From: UBA2336 sp036787955
GTDB lineage: Bacteria > Bacteroidota > Bacteroidia > Cytophagales > Cyclobacteriaceae
Length of the DNA stretch: 64,000 nucleotides
Direction of reading: 5' to 3'
NCBI GenBank assembly: GCA_036787955.1
Contig: DAIQOI010000002.1
Location: 248,001-312,000 of the forward strand
Shown: positions 1 through 8,898 of the stretch, one piece after another
How the letters are laid out: every line of letters begins with the position of its first letter
Numbering within the stretch: the first letter of the stretch is position 1
Program-made: the position numbers and the translations under genes
The notes under the pieces: generated by a model
The model's database searches: none
Told to the model about the DNA's origin: nothing
Seen by the model: the letters and a program-made list of their open reading frames with translations, nothing else

Positions 1-1
1 G

Positions 2-904
2 TACTCGGTAATACAAGGGGGTGATGGCGGCATGGAGTATCCCATGTGCACACTTATTCTGGGCGAAGGAAATTTCAACGGATTGGTAAGTACTGCCATC
101 CACGAAATATCCCACAGTTGGTACCAGGCTGTGTTGGCCAGCAATGAGTCTCTCTATCCATGGATGGATGAGGGCTTTACTTCCTTTACACAGGATGAAT
201 CGCTTGCACGCTTTACCAACACCGATAATCCGCACGCGGGCAGTTATGCCAGCTATCTTGCCCTGGTACGCAGCGGCCTTCAGGAACCAGCCAGTCAGCA
301 TTCGGACCATTATACCACCAACCGCGCCTACAGCACTGCGGCTTACAGCATGGGCAGCATGCTGCTTAACCAACTCAAATACATCATGGGCGGGGAAACG
401 TTTTACCGCGCCATGCGCAACTACTACAATGCCTGGAAATTTCGGCACCCCGAGCCCAATGACTTCATCCGTGTCATGGAAAAAACTTCAGGGCTGAGCC
501 TGAGCTGGTTTATGCGATACTGGATCAACACAACCAAACGGATTGATTACGCGATTAAACAGGTAGTACCGCAAAACAACAAAACCTTTGTAGTGCTGGA
601 ACGTATTGGCGAGCTGCCCATGCCGGTTGAACTTACCGTAACCTACCGCAACGGAACGCGAGAGGTGTACTACCTGCCAGTGAATGAAATGCTCGGAAGT
701 AAAATGACCCCGGGCACGGGATGGGTAACGCTTACCGCCTGGCCCTGGGTAAATCCAACCTATACGGTAGAAATCAACACGGCCATCGGTGAAATCGCTT
801 CGCTTGAAATAGATGCCGGGCAGCAGACAGCCGATATTGACCGGAAAAACAACCGTCTTGATTTGGGCGCTGAATTAAAAGGCTATGCCGACCCTACCCG
901 GTAA
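2..904 (+). CDS. M1 family metallopeptidase, C-terminal part (5' truncated by window)
   Basis: This is the 3' end of a zinc aminopeptidase of the M1 (gluzincin) family, which removes N-terminal residues from peptides. The frame is open from base 2, so the start lies outside the window. The first residues hold a GGMEYP segment, corresponding to the substrate-binding GxMEN-type motif. It is followed by HEISH (an HExxH zinc motif) and, about 18 residues on, WMDEGF with the third zinc ligand Glu. A helical C-terminal region follows, with the conserved YxxG/WxxxF pattern of bacterial M1 proteins. Active-site residues are intact. It ends 38 bases before the ligA ATG on the same strand. The exact substrate cannot be told. 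Confidence 0.9.
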   Translation, partial: YSVIQGGDGGMEYPMCTLILGEGNFNGLVSTAIHEISHSWYQAVLASNESLYPWMDEGFTSFTQDESLARFTNTDNPHAGSYASYLALVRSGLQEPASQHSDHYTTNRAYSTAAYSMGSMLLNQLKYIMGGETFYRAMRNYYNAWKFRHPEPNDFIRVMEKTSGLSLSWFMRYWINTTKRIDYAIKQVVPQNNKTFVVLERIGELPMPVELTVTYRNGTREVYYLPVNEMLGSKMTPGTGWVTLTAWPWVNPTYTVEINTAIGEIASLEIDAGQQTADIDRKNNRLDLGAELKGYADPTR

Positions 905-942
905 ACGGCAAACTTTTATTTTTGCTGCCCAACAACCCTACC

Positions 943-2964
943 ATGACCGCAGAGCAGGCACGGAAAGAAATCGAACGCCTAACGGAGCTGATTAACTACC
1001 ACAACGAACTCTACTACCAGCAGCACCGCACAGAAATAAGCGACTACGAGTTTGACCAGTTACTGGAAAAGCTGATTGAACTGGAAAATCAATTTCCTCA
1101 ATTCCGCTTTCCCGACTCCCCTTCCCAACGCGTAGGTGGCTCAATAACCAAAGACTTCCCCCAGGTTGCACACCGCTACCCCATGTTGTCGCTCAGCAAT
1201 ACGTACAGCGAACAAGAGTTGAAAGAATTCGATACACGGGTAGCCAAAGGACTGGGCGGCCAGCCTTATGAATACATCTGCGAGTTGAAGTTTGATGGCG
1301 TCTCCATCAGCCTTATCTATGAAAATGGTTTACTGGTACGGGGTGTTACCCGCGGTGATGGTGTGCGCGGTGATGACGTAACCACAAACGTCAAAACCAT
1401 CCGAAGCATACCGCTCAGAATAAAAGGCAATGATGTGCCATCCTGGTTTGAGGTGCGCGGAGAAATATTCATGCCCAAGGATGTTTTTGAACAACTCAAT
1501 AAAGAACGCGAAGACATCGGTGAAGAAACCTATGCCAATGCACGCAACACCACTTCGGGCACACTGAAAATGCAGGACTCTTCTATTGTGGCCCAACGAA
1601 AACTTTCCTGTTATGCATACTACCTGTTGGGCAATGAAACCGGTATAACAACGCACGAAGAAGGCCTACAAAAGCTCGTACAATGGAAATTTAATGTCTC
1701 CCCTACATGGCGCAAATGCAGTAGTCTGAATGAAGTATTTGATTACATCAGGTATTGGGAAGACAAACGTTTTGAACTGCCGGTTGAAACCGATGGTGTA
1801 GTGATTAAAGTAAATCGTCTCGACCAGCAGGAAGAACTCGGACTTACAGCCAAAAGTCCGCGGTGGGCCATTGCCTACAAATACAAGCCCCAATCAGTAA
1901 GTACGCGGCTGAATGGCATCACCTATCAGGTAGGGCGAACAGGTGCCATCACTCCCGTGGCTGAGCTGCAACCGGTTTTCCTTTCCGGAACTACTGTAAA
2001 GCGGGCATCGCTGCACAATGCCAACGAAATTGCCCGCCTCGACCTGCACGAAGGCGATTACGTGTTTGTGGAAAAAGGCGGGGAAATCATTCCTAAAGTT
2101 ACAGGAGTAGATTTGAGCAAACGACCGCCAGGTGCTAAGCCCATTCAATACATTACCCATTGCCCTGAGTGCGGCACCAAACTGATACGCGAAGAAGGTG
2201 AAGCCGCACATTACTGCCCCAACACAAATGGTTGCCCTCCGCAAATCATGGGTCGCATCGAACATTTCATCCAGCGCAAGGCTATGGACATCAATGCACT
2301 GGGTGAAAAAACCATTGAACAACTGTATAAAAAAGGAATGGTTAAAAGTCCGGCCGATTTATATGAGCTGACCCTGAATGATCTGCTGCAGCTGGAAGGT
2401 TTTAAAGATAAATCGGCAAGAAATGTTCTGGATGGCATTGAAAAAAGCAAAAAAACGCCCTTCGAAAGCGTACTGTTTGCCCTGGGCATCCGCTACGTTG
2501 GGAAAACTGTAGCCGAAAAACTGGCGCGTCATTTCAGAACCCTGGAAACCCTGGCCAGCGCATCTTACGAAGACCTGCTGAACGCACCGGAAGTAGGCGA
2601 AAAAATCGCACAAAGTATTCTCCGGTTCTTCAGCAATCCCGAAAATCTCAAAGAAATTGAACGACTCCGTAAGGCAGGCCTAAACTTTGCCATTGCCGGG
2701 AAAGACCTTCAGCCGGAAAGCAACCGGCTCAACAATAAGTCATTTGTCATCTCGGGTGTTTTCAGAAAATACGAACGCGATCAGCTCAAAGAACTGATTA
2801 TACGGAATGGCGGCCGCGTACTCTCGGGAGTTTCAGGAAAATTGGATTATTTAGTGGCCGGAGAAAATATGGGCCCTGCCAAACTCGAAAAAGCCAAACA
2901 ACTGGGCATCCGGATAATTTCAGAAGAAGAGTTTGACAGGCTTCTTAACGGTGAATCCATCTGA
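943..2964 (+). CDS. ligA: NAD-dependent DNA ligase
   Basis: LigA seals nicks during replication and repair, using NAD+ to adenylate an active-site lysine. The 673-residue product has the full family layout: N-terminal Ia domain, adenylation domain with CELKFDG (nucleophile Lys116), OB fold, C4 zinc finger from about residue 407 (CPECG...CP), helix-hairpin-helix repeats, and a C-terminal BRCT domain from about residue 590. I chose the ATG at 943 over an in-frame TTG at 922 because it gives the usual length (E. coli LigA has 671 residues). It is followed two bases later by the DUF6913 gene and then dapA, so the three are probably co-transcribed. Confidence 0.98.
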   Translation: MTAEQARKEIERLTELINYHNELYYQQHRTEISDYEFDQLLEKLIELENQFPQFRFPDSPSQRVGGSITKDFPQVAHRYPMLSLSNTYSEQELKEFDTRVAKGLGGQPYEYICELKFDGVSISLIYENGLLVRGVTRGDGVRGDDVTTNVKTIRSIPLRIKGNDVPSWFEVRGEIFMPKDVFEQLNKEREDIGEETYANARNTTSGTLKMQDSSIVAQRKLSCYAYYLLGNETGITTHEEGLQKLVQWKFNVSPTWRKCSSLNEVFDYIRYWEDKRFELPVETDGVVIKVNRLDQQEELGLTAKSPRWAIAYKYKPQSVSTRLNGITYQVGRTGAITPVAELQPVFLSGTTVKRASLHNANEIARLDLHEGDYVFVEKGGEIIPKVTGVDLSKRPPGAKPIQYITHCPECGTKLIREEGEAAHYCPNTNGCPPQIMGRIEHFIQRKAMDINALGEKTIEQLYKKGMVKSPADLYELTLNDLLQLEGFKDKSARNVLDGIEKSKKTPFESVLFALGIRYVGKTVAEKLARHFRTLETLASASYEDLLNAPEVGEKIAQSILRFFSNPENLKEIERLRKAGLNFAIAGKDLQPESNRLNNKSFVISGVFRKYERDQLKELIIRNGGRVLSGVSGKLDYLVAGENMGPAKLEKAKQLGIRIISEEEFDRLLNGESI

Positions 2965-2966
2965 CC

Positions 2967-3473
2967 ATGAAACTTAAGTTCCTCAGGCTGCGCACCCGGA
3001 ATCAGCTCAAAAAGAATAAGACACCACGAAGCAGTATATCCTTCAAGAAAGCTGAACAGATAGGGCTTTTGTTTACCATAGAAGATCGCACCAAGCACGA
3101 TCACATCAAGCAATTTATTCATAAGCTCGAACAAGATGGTAAAAAAGTGCAAGCATTTGCTTTTCTGCCACCCAAAAAAGAGAATCATGAATTTTTATTC
3201 GACTTTTTTTCACCTCAGGAAGTCTCTCTCTGGGGTGCAGTAAAATCAGCCCACGCGTTGCGGTTTGCCGATACAGCATTTGATTATCTTTTGTGCCTGG
3301 ACAGCAAACCAAACGATTACATATGCTATCTTCTTGCCCGAAGCAAGGCACGATGCCGGGCTGGAATTTTCGGCGAAGAGCTGAAGCCTTACTTTGAACT
3401 GATGGTCAATGGTGTCAGAAGCACACCGGCCCTTATCGAGCACCTTTATCAATATACGCAAAAACTAAAGTAA
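2967..3473 (+). CDS. DUF6913 family conserved protein
   Basis: A 168-residue soluble protein of unknown function, resembling the Bacteroidota DUF6913 family. The first 30 residues are strongly basic. The middle holds an alternating strand/helix pattern (IGLLFTIED, VQAFAFLPP, FDYLLCLDS), and RCRAGIFGE lies near the end, which matches the family's typical ending. There is no signal peptide or membrane segment. It begins two bases after the ligA stop and ends one base before the dapA ATG, so it is translated with them. No enzymatic motif is visible. Confidence 0.8.
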   Translation: MKLKFLRLRTRNQLKKNKTPRSSISFKKAEQIGLLFTIEDRTKHDHIKQFIHKLEQDGKKVQAFAFLPPKKENHEFLFDFFSPQEVSLWGAVKSAHALRFADTAFDYLLCLDSKPNDYICYLLARSKARCRAGIFGEELKPYFELMVNGVRSTPALIEHLYQYTQKLK

Positions 3474-3474
3474 G

Positions 3475-4359
3475 ATGAAAAAACTGGAAGGCACCGGCGT
3501 AGCCCTGGTTACACCCTTTAATGAAAAAAATGAAGTCGATTTTCAGGCGCTCAAAAAACTGATCCGACACACGGCCAAAGGCGTAGATTATTACGTGGTT
3601 ATGGGAACCACTGGCGAATCGGCAACGGTAACTGCAGCTGAAAAGAAAAGCATTCTTCGGTTTGTAATAGAAAATAACTCCGCCAGGTTGCCTGTGGTGT
3701 ACGGCATTGGCGGAAACAATACCCAGTCGGTACTGGATACCATAAAAGAAACGGATTTCAAAGGTGTGGACGCTGTGCTGTCAGTAAGTCCTTATTACAA
3801 CAAACCATCGCAGGCCGGTATTATCAGCCATTTCCAAACCATTGCCGATGCCTGTCCGGTGCCGGTTATTTTATACAACGTTCCGGGACGAACCTCCTCC
3901 AATCTTACGGCCGAAACCACGCTTAAGCTGGCAGCTCACCCCAACATCATTGGCATTAAGGAAGCTTCGGGCAACATAGAACAGTGCATGAAAATAGCAC
4001 GCGACAAACCAAAAGACTTTTTATTGATTTCCGGAGACGACCTGCTGACTGTGGTGCTGTACAGCATGGGCGCGCGGGGAGTAATATCCGTATTGGCCAA
4101 CGCCATTCCTGAAATTTTTTACAAAGTAAAAGAAGCAGCCTTTGTAGGGCAGTTTGTCAAAGCATCGCAACAGCTGTTTAGGCTCATGGAACTGAACACC
4201 CTGATGTATGAAGAAGGCAATCCGGTGGGCATTAAGCAGTTGCTTTCCGAAATGGGCATCTGTTCTCGCTATGTTCGCTTACCCCTTGTGCCGGCATCCG
4301 ATTCGCTGAGCGAACGCATTGCGAAGGCATTGGGTGATATAAAAAAGAAAAAAGGGTAG
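3475..4359 (+). CDS. dapA: 4-hydroxy-tetrahydrodipicolinate synthase
   Basis: DapA condenses pyruvate with aspartate semialdehyde, the first committed step of lysine and diaminopimelate synthesis, which feeds peptidoglycan. The 294-residue TIM barrel shows MGTTGE near residue 43, SPYYNKP at about residue 106 and YNVPGRT. The Schiff-base lysine is Lys162 in GIKEASGN. The C-terminus is a run of lysines (IKKKKG). On the other strand those codons supply the U-tract of a terminator for the converging H1-like gene, and the TAG stop lies inside the hairpin stem. Confidence 0.97.
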   Translation: MKKLEGTGVALVTPFNEKNEVDFQALKKLIRHTAKGVDYYVVMGTTGESATVTAAEKKSILRFVIENNSARLPVVYGIGGNNTQSVLDTIKETDFKGVDAVLSVSPYYNKPSQAGIISHFQTIADACPVPVILYNVPGRTSSNLTAETTLKLAAHPNIIGIKEASGNIEQCMKIARDKPKDFLLISGDDLLTVVLYSMGARGVISVLANAIPEIFYKVKEAAFVGQFVKASQQLFRLMELNTLMYEEGNPVGIKQLLSEMGICSRYVRLPLVPASDSLSERIAKALGDIKKKKG

Positions 4360-4373
4360 CGATGCTACCCTTT
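4341..4373 (-). terminator. Rho-independent terminator of the H1-like gene, overlapping dapA's 3' end
   Basis: A 10-bp stem, AAAGGGTAGC/GCTACCCTTT, with a GAT loop spans 4351-4373. Read on the minus strand it is followed at once by TTTTTTCTTTTTT (4341-4353 complement), a textbook U-tract. On the plus strand the stem is not followed by Ts, so it best serves the minus-strand gene ending at 4399. Confidence 0.8.
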
Positions 4374-4398
4374 CCACCGCGACTAAGGTGCGCAGTAA

Positions 4399-4575
4399 TT
4401 AACCTTTGCTCTTGAGTTCCTGAACTTCAATGCGGATTTGCTGAGCCATGTTTTTGAGCTCCTGCATACCCTTTCTCAGGCGGGTTCCGGCCGCACTGTT
4501 GCCTTTGTTGTAAAACTTGTCTGCATCGGCTTCCAGTGAAGCAATTAGGTTTTTCAGTTCTTGGAATTTTTGCAT
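4399..4575 (-). CDS. Small histone-H1-like protein (58 aa)
   Basis: A 58-residue, helix-forming, lysine-rich protein starting MQKFQELKNLIASLEADAD, with the central motif FYNKGNSAAGTRLRKGMQ. It matches the short 'histone H1' family that is near-universal in Bacteroidota, distantly like chlamydial Hc1, and is thought to bind DNA or the nucleoid. It is below the length usually called by eye. Support comes from the start codon, the family-like sequence and the strong terminator 26 bases downstream. Its promoter should lie in the AT-rich 4576-4661 gap. It converges on dapA. Confidence 0.88.
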   Translation of the reverse strand: MQKFQELKNLIASLEADADKFYNKGNSAAGTRLRKGMQELKNMAQQIRIEVQELKSKG

Positions 4576-4661
4576 TGTCCTGATATTTAAGGGGTTAATA
4601 ATTTTTTCAATACGCCAATTTAGCTAAAAACGCATAAAATCAACGAAAAACGGCATTTTTT

Positions 4662-5918
4662 TTACAATCCCTTCGTTACGGCTACCAGCTCTTCGTTGCG
4701 GTAAAAGCCGCTGTCGAGCTTGGACTTCAGGGCCGAAAAGGCATTGAGCGTGCGTTCCACATCCTCCAGCGAATGAGCAGCCGTAGGGATGATGCGGAAC
4801 ATGATAACATCCTTAGGAACAACGGGATAAATAACTACAGAGCAGAAAATGTTGAAGTTCTCCCGCAGGTCCATGGCCATATTGGCCGCCTCGCCCACCC
4901 CGCCTTTGAACAGCACCGGGGTAACAGGCGAAGTGGTAAGCCCGATATTAAAGCCGCGTTCACGAAGGCCTTGTTGCATTGCATGCACAATCTGCCAAAG
5001 CTTTTCTCTGAGTTGTGGTTGTGTGCGCAGCAACTCCAGGCGTTTTATGGCCCCGATAACCAAAGGCATCGGCAGGCTTTTGGCATAGATTTGTGATCGC
5101 ACCGAGTACCGCAGGTATTTGATGATACGGGCCTCTCCCCCTACAAAAGCTCCAATGCTTGCCATTGACTTGGCAAAAGTGGAGAAGTAAAGGTCAATTC
5201 CATCCTGAACACCCTGCTCCTCACCCGTACCGGCACCGGTCTTGCCCATCGTGCCAAAACCATGTGCATCGTCTACAAATAAGCGGAAGTTGTATTTTTT
5301 CTTAAGCTCTACCACACCTTTCAGATCGCCCTGACGGCCACTCATGCCAAACACTCCCTCTGTAATGACCAGTATGCCCCCTCCGGTTTCATTGGCCAGC
5401 TTTGTGGCACGCTGCAACTGTTTTTCCAAACTTTCCATGTCGTTGTGGGCATATACAAAGCGCTTGCCCATGTGCAAACGTACACCGTCAATAATGCATG
5501 CATGCGATTCCGCGTCATATACGATTACATCTTTACGATCAACCAATGCATCAATAATCGACACCACACCCTGATAACCGTAATTCAGCAGCATGACATC
5601 TTCCTTACCGATGAACTGAGCCAGTTGCTTTTCCAGCTCAATATGATGCACCGAATTTCCCGACATCATCCGGGCACCCATCGGGTGGCCTAAGCCGTAT
5701 TGAGCCGCTGCTTCGGCATCGGCCTTGCGCACTTCGGGATGGTTGGCCAGCCCCAGGTAGTTATTCAGGCTCCAGTTCAGCACGGTGCGGCCATTAAATT
5801 TCATGTGGGGCCCGATATCCCCTTCCAGCTTGGGGAAGAAGAAATAGTCGTCTGGCAGATGTGAATACCTGGCCAGCGGGCCAGCTTCCATCTTTAGCTT
5901 CTCAAATAAGTCGATCAT
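4662..5918 (-). CDS. PLP-dependent alpha-oxoamine synthase (serine palmitoyltransferase / KBL / BioF family)
   Basis: A 418-residue fold-type I PLP enzyme that joins an acyl-CoA to an amino acid with loss of CO2. Visible features are the SLNNYLGLANHP N-terminal motif, GARMMSGN, the DAESHACIIDG segment that stacks on PLP, FVDDAHGFGTMG, and the PLP lysine Lys250 in STFAKSMASIGAFVGG. The family contains serine palmitoyltransferase (sphingolipids), glycine C-acetyltransferase and BioF. Bacteroidota commonly make sphingolipids and the sequence resembles their SPT-type enzymes, so serine palmitoyltransferase is the preferred but unproven role. It stands alone, divergent from the DUF1015 gene, with a promoter at 5945. 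Confidence 0.85.
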   Translation of the reverse strand: MIDLFEKLKMEAGPLARYSHLPDDYFFFPKLEGDIGPHMKFNGRTVLNWSLNNYLGLANHPEVRKADAEAAAQYGLGHPMGARMMSGNSVHHIELEKQLAQFIGKEDVMLLNYGYQGVVSIIDALVDRKDVIVYDAESHACIIDGVRLHMGKRFVYAHNDMESLEKQLQRATKLANETGGGILVITEGVFGMSGRQGDLKGVVELKKKYNFRLFVDDAHGFGTMGKTGAGTGEEQGVQDGIDLYFSTFAKSMASIGAFVGGEARIIKYLRYSVRSQIYAKSLPMPLVIGAIKRLELLRTQPQLREKLWQIVHAMQQGLRERGFNIGLTTSPVTPVLFKGGVGEAANMAMDLRENFNIFCSVVIYPVVPKDVIMFRIIPTAAHSLEDVERTLNAFSALKSKLDSGFYRNEELVAVTKGL

Positions 5919-5944
5919 GAAGATTTTACCGTTTAAAATTGCCG

Positions 5945-5952
5945 CAAAAATA
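5945..5952 (-). promoter_or_regulatory. Probable -7 element for the alpha-oxoamine synthase gene
   Basis: On the minus strand the bases read TATTTTTG, an exact match to the Bacteroidota TAnnTTTG element, 26 bases upstream of the ATG at 5918. No clear TTG lies at the expected -33 distance. Confidence 0.45.
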
Positions 5953-5998
5953 GCGAAAAATGCGCACTTCCCCGATTTTACGGCATAAGGGTTAATTG

Positions 5999-6026
5999 TT
6001 GCAACCGTTTTAAATCATTAGCATTG
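5999..6026 (+). promoter_or_regulatory. Probable promoter of the DUF1015-maf-CPBP operon
   Basis: TTG at 5999-6001 and TAGCATTG at 6019-6026 are separated by 17 bases, one mismatch from the Bacteroidota TTG/TAnnTTTG pattern. The DUF1015 ATG follows at 6059. Confidence 0.4.
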
Positions 6027-6058
6027 CAACTTTTTATAAGCTTAGCCGCCTGAACAAC

Positions 6059-7357
6059 ATGGCTGAAATTTTACCTGTCCGCGCCTGGCGTTATGAAAAT
6101 TCGCTTTCGCAGCACATCGAATCGCTCATAGCACCGTTGTTTGATGTGGTATCGGAAAAGCAAAGACAGGTTCTCTACAAGAATCCCTACAACTCCATAC
6201 ACCTTTCCGTGCCGCGCTGTGCACCGGAAGATGCCGCCATACTGCTTGACAACTGGAAAAAAAAGGGCATACTGGTGCAGGATAACCTGCCCGGTATTTA
6301 CGTGTACTACCAGTATTTTCGCATACCCGGAAACCCCAGGGAATTTTGCCGGAAGGGTTTTATTTGCCACATCCGCGCCTACGACTGGGAAGAAAAAGTC
6401 ATCCTGAGACATGAGAACACCATACCGGGTGCCGTCAATGACCGCGTAGCCCTGTTGGATTCAACGGAGTTTCACAGCAGCGCCACACATGGTTTGTATG
6501 AAGACGATTCCTTTGCGCTTGAGCCTTTAATGGACGAAGCCATACTTTCACCGGTTTATGAAACTGAGGACTATCAGGGAGTGCGCGATGTGTTGGCCAT
6601 AATTCATGATGCCAGCGTTATCAAAAAATTTATTGAAGTTCTGAAAGATAAAATCATTATCCTGGCAGACGGGCATCACAGATATGAAGCTTCCATAGCA
6701 GTAAAGAAAAAACGCAAAGCCGCCAATCCCCTGCATACAGGTAAAGAAGGATACAACTACCACCTGATGTACCTGACCAACACGCAGGCCAACGATCTTT
6801 GCATTCTGCCCACACACCGTTTAATCCGTAATTTTCCGGCATTCAGCGAGCGCGACATCCTGGAAAAGCTAAGCCCATATTTCACCATTCGGGAACTGGA
6901 AGAGGCCGATACCATACCGGAAATTATTGCAGGTAAACCGTGGGCTTTCGGACTTTTGTTTCCTGAAAAAGCTTACAAAATCAGGTTGAAACCCGAGGTG
7001 CTCGGGGAAATGAGGTGGCCTTTTCCTATGGAAATACTGCAACTGGACCTTACCGTAATGCACTATTTTGTAATTGAAAAAGCCCTGGGCATACCGGGCC
7101 GCGATCAGCGATCAACACCCTACATAGCGTATGATCGCAGTTTTTCCGACTGCCTGCAGAAGATCCTGAAGGGTGAGGCCCAGATGGCCATCATTACCAA
7201 CGAAGTAACCATTGAACAAATAAAGCGGGTATGTTACAGCGGCTATACCATGCCACAGAAAGCAACTTATTTCTATCCGAAAACCATCAGCGGATTTGTT
7301 TTCAGTTCTATCAAAGAAGATGAGTTTCGTGCCCCCGCCTTCGACCCTTTTCATTAA
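6059..7357 (+). CDS. DUF1015 family protein
   Basis: A 432-residue soluble protein of the DUF1015 family, recognised by the conserved ILADGHHRYEAS motif near residue 205, the N-terminal PVRAWRY start and a C-terminal GYTMPQKATYFYPK segment. Some members have been linked to phosphoserine handling, but no function is secure for this one. The HHRY motif looks catalytic. The gene leads an apparent operon with maf (14 bases downstream) and the CPBP protease. Confidence 0.85.
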   Translation: MAEILPVRAWRYENSLSQHIESLIAPLFDVVSEKQRQVLYKNPYNSIHLSVPRCAPEDAAILLDNWKKKGILVQDNLPGIYVYYQYFRIPGNPREFCRKGFICHIRAYDWEEKVILRHENTIPGAVNDRVALLDSTEFHSSATHGLYEDDSFALEPLMDEAILSPVYETEDYQGVRDVLAIIHDASVIKKFIEVLKDKIIILADGHHRYEASIAVKKKRKAANPLHTGKEGYNYHLMYLTNTQANDLCILPTHRLIRNFPAFSERDILEKLSPYFTIRELEEADTIPEIIAGKPWAFGLLFPEKAYKIRLKPEVLGEMRWPFPMEILQLDLTVMHYFVIEKALGIPGRDQRSTPYIAYDRSFSDCLQKILKGEAQMAIITNEVTIEQIKRVCYSGYTMPQKATYFYPKTISGFVFSSIKEDEFRAPAFDPFH

Positions 7358-7371
7358 TTTTCCACTGCAAC

Positions 7372-7938
7372 ATGCACAACCGCTTCAAACTTATACTGGC
7401 TTCCACCTCTCCGCGCAGGCAATATCTCATGCGCGAAGCAGGCTTTGCATTTACTGTTGAAAAACCCCTGTCAGATGAAACATACCCGCCCGAACTTCCG
7501 GCAACGGAAGTAGCCCGTTACCTGGCCACCCAAAAAGCGGAAAGCTTCCGCATGAAAATTCATGATGAAGTAGTTCTTACTGCCGATACGGTGGTAATTC
7601 TCGATAATCAGATTTTAAACAAGCCAGAAAACAGACTTCAGGCCATTAACATGCTCAAGCAACTCAGTGGAAGAACCCACCTGGTGATGACCGGTGTGTG
7701 CATACTTTCAGCAGGAAGAGAAATAAGCTTTGACGACACTACCGAAGTAACTTTTACCCGCCTTACTAATGAAGAAATTGAGTACTATGTAGATACGTAC
7801 AAACCCTATGACAAAGCCGGTGCCTATGGAGCACAGGATTTTATTGGAATGATAGGCATCGAAAAAATCAATGGCTCCTACTTCAACGTTATGGGTTTGC
7901 CTGTTCATAAAGTTTATCCGATATTAAAGAGCTGGTGA
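7372..7938 (+). CDS. maf: Maf-like nucleoside triphosphate pyrophosphatase
   Basis: Maf proteins hydrolyse non-canonical or modified nucleoside triphosphates (dTTP/UTP-type or m7GTP) to monophosphates, acting as house-cleaning enzymes. The 188-residue sequence has the N-terminal LASTSPRR signature, ADTVVILD with the catalytic acidic residue, KP...A..ML..LSG, and the C-terminal YKPYDKAGAYGAQD motif. Length is normal. The YKPxDKAGAYGxQD form resembles the YhdE (dTTP/UTP) subgroup. Its stop codon shares one base with the start of the next gene (TGATG). Confidence 0.95.
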   Translation: MHNRFKLILASTSPRRQYLMREAGFAFTVEKPLSDETYPPELPATEVARYLATQKAESFRMKIHDEVVLTADTVVILDNQILNKPENRLQAINMLKQLSGRTHLVMTGVCILSAGREISFDDTTEVTFTRLTNEEIEYYVDTYKPYDKAGAYGAQDFIGMIGIEKINGSYFNVMGLPVHKVYPILKSW

Positions 7939-8870
7939 TGCGGAAAATCCGGGATTACCTTGTTTTGCACATTCGCGAAGATTTTAATGCCCGGGCATAT
8001 GGAGCCTTGGCAATGTTTCTGATCGCCTCAATGGCTTTTAATTACATTACCGATTTTGAAGACAGCTATCTGGACACGCTGCCGGATTTGTCCAGGCTCC
8101 TGGCTTATTTTGGCTGGCATATTTTGGCCTACTTCACCCCGATTGTCATTTTATTTTACACCGGACGCCACCGGGCCTTACTTAATAGAGATTTATACAT
8201 CCGCGCACTGCTGGCATTATTCTTACTCAGCTTAGACCGCGCCCTTCCTTATGCTCATAAGCTTATAGCACAAACAGCCCACCCGCAGAGTCAGTATTGG
8301 TGGATAAAAATTGCACATAATGTTTCCGGAGTTATGCTTATGGTAATTCCGTTGTTGATTTATTATGCCGTTGCCGATCGCACCCAGGGTCACTTTTACG
8401 GATTAAGGCCGCAACGCTTTGATGCAAGGCCATACTTTATCATGCTACTCATTATGATGCCGGTACTGCTCCTTGCTTCCACCTTGCCCGGTTTTCAGGC
8501 ACAATATCCGATGTATGAAAAAACTGGAGCCGCTGCTTTATGGGGTATGCCAGAGTGGATTGCAGTGCTTATGTACGAACTGGCCTATGGACTTAATTTC
8601 GTTGGTGTGGAATTTTTTTACCGGGGCTTTCTGGTGCTGGGCATGGCACATCTGCTCGGACGATCATCCGTTTTGACAATGTCTGTTTTATATTGTTTTC
8701 TGCACTTCGGAAAGCCACTGCCTGAAGCAATCAGTTCAATTTTCGGTGGCTATATTCTGGGCGTGATCGCGTTGGAAACAAAAAGCATATGGGGTGGTAT
8801 TATTGTACACATCGGCATTGCCTGGATGATGGAGCTGATTGGATCGCTGCACAAATTCAACATCATTTGA
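7938..8870 (+). CDS. CPBP family intramembrane metalloprotease
   Basis: A 310-residue polytopic membrane protein of the CAAX-protease/bacteriocin-processing (CPBP, Abi) family. About eight hydrophobic segments are visible. The family motifs are in the C-terminal half: VEFFYRG (an ExxxR motif with a single Glu), FLHFGKP (FxxxH), and a last membrane helix with HIGIAW. The start is the ATG at 7938 that overlaps the maf stop by one base; an in-frame GTG lies just before it. The substrate is unknown; members of this family process prenylated or small secreted peptides or act in membrane-protein quality control. Confidence 0.85.
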   Translation: MRKIRDYLVLHIREDFNARAYGALAMFLIASMAFNYITDFEDSYLDTLPDLSRLLAYFGWHILAYFTPIVILFYTGRHRALLNRDLYIRALLALFLLSLDRALPYAHKLIAQTAHPQSQYWWIKIAHNVSGVMLMVIPLLIYYAVADRTQGHFYGLRPQRFDARPYFIMLLIMMPVLLLASTLPGFQAQYPMYEKTGAAALWGMPEWIAVLMYELAYGLNFVGVEFFYRGFLVLGMAHLLGRSSVLTMSVLYCFLHFGKPLPEAISSIFGGYILGVIALETKSIWGGIIVHIGIAWMMELIGSLHKFNII

Positions 8871-8898
8871 GCTACCTTCAACCCTTTCGGAAAAGACC

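Noticed and set aside
922..942. TTG start for ligA at 922
   Set aside because: ATG at 943 gives the standard length and start; the extra seven codons have no family counterpart.
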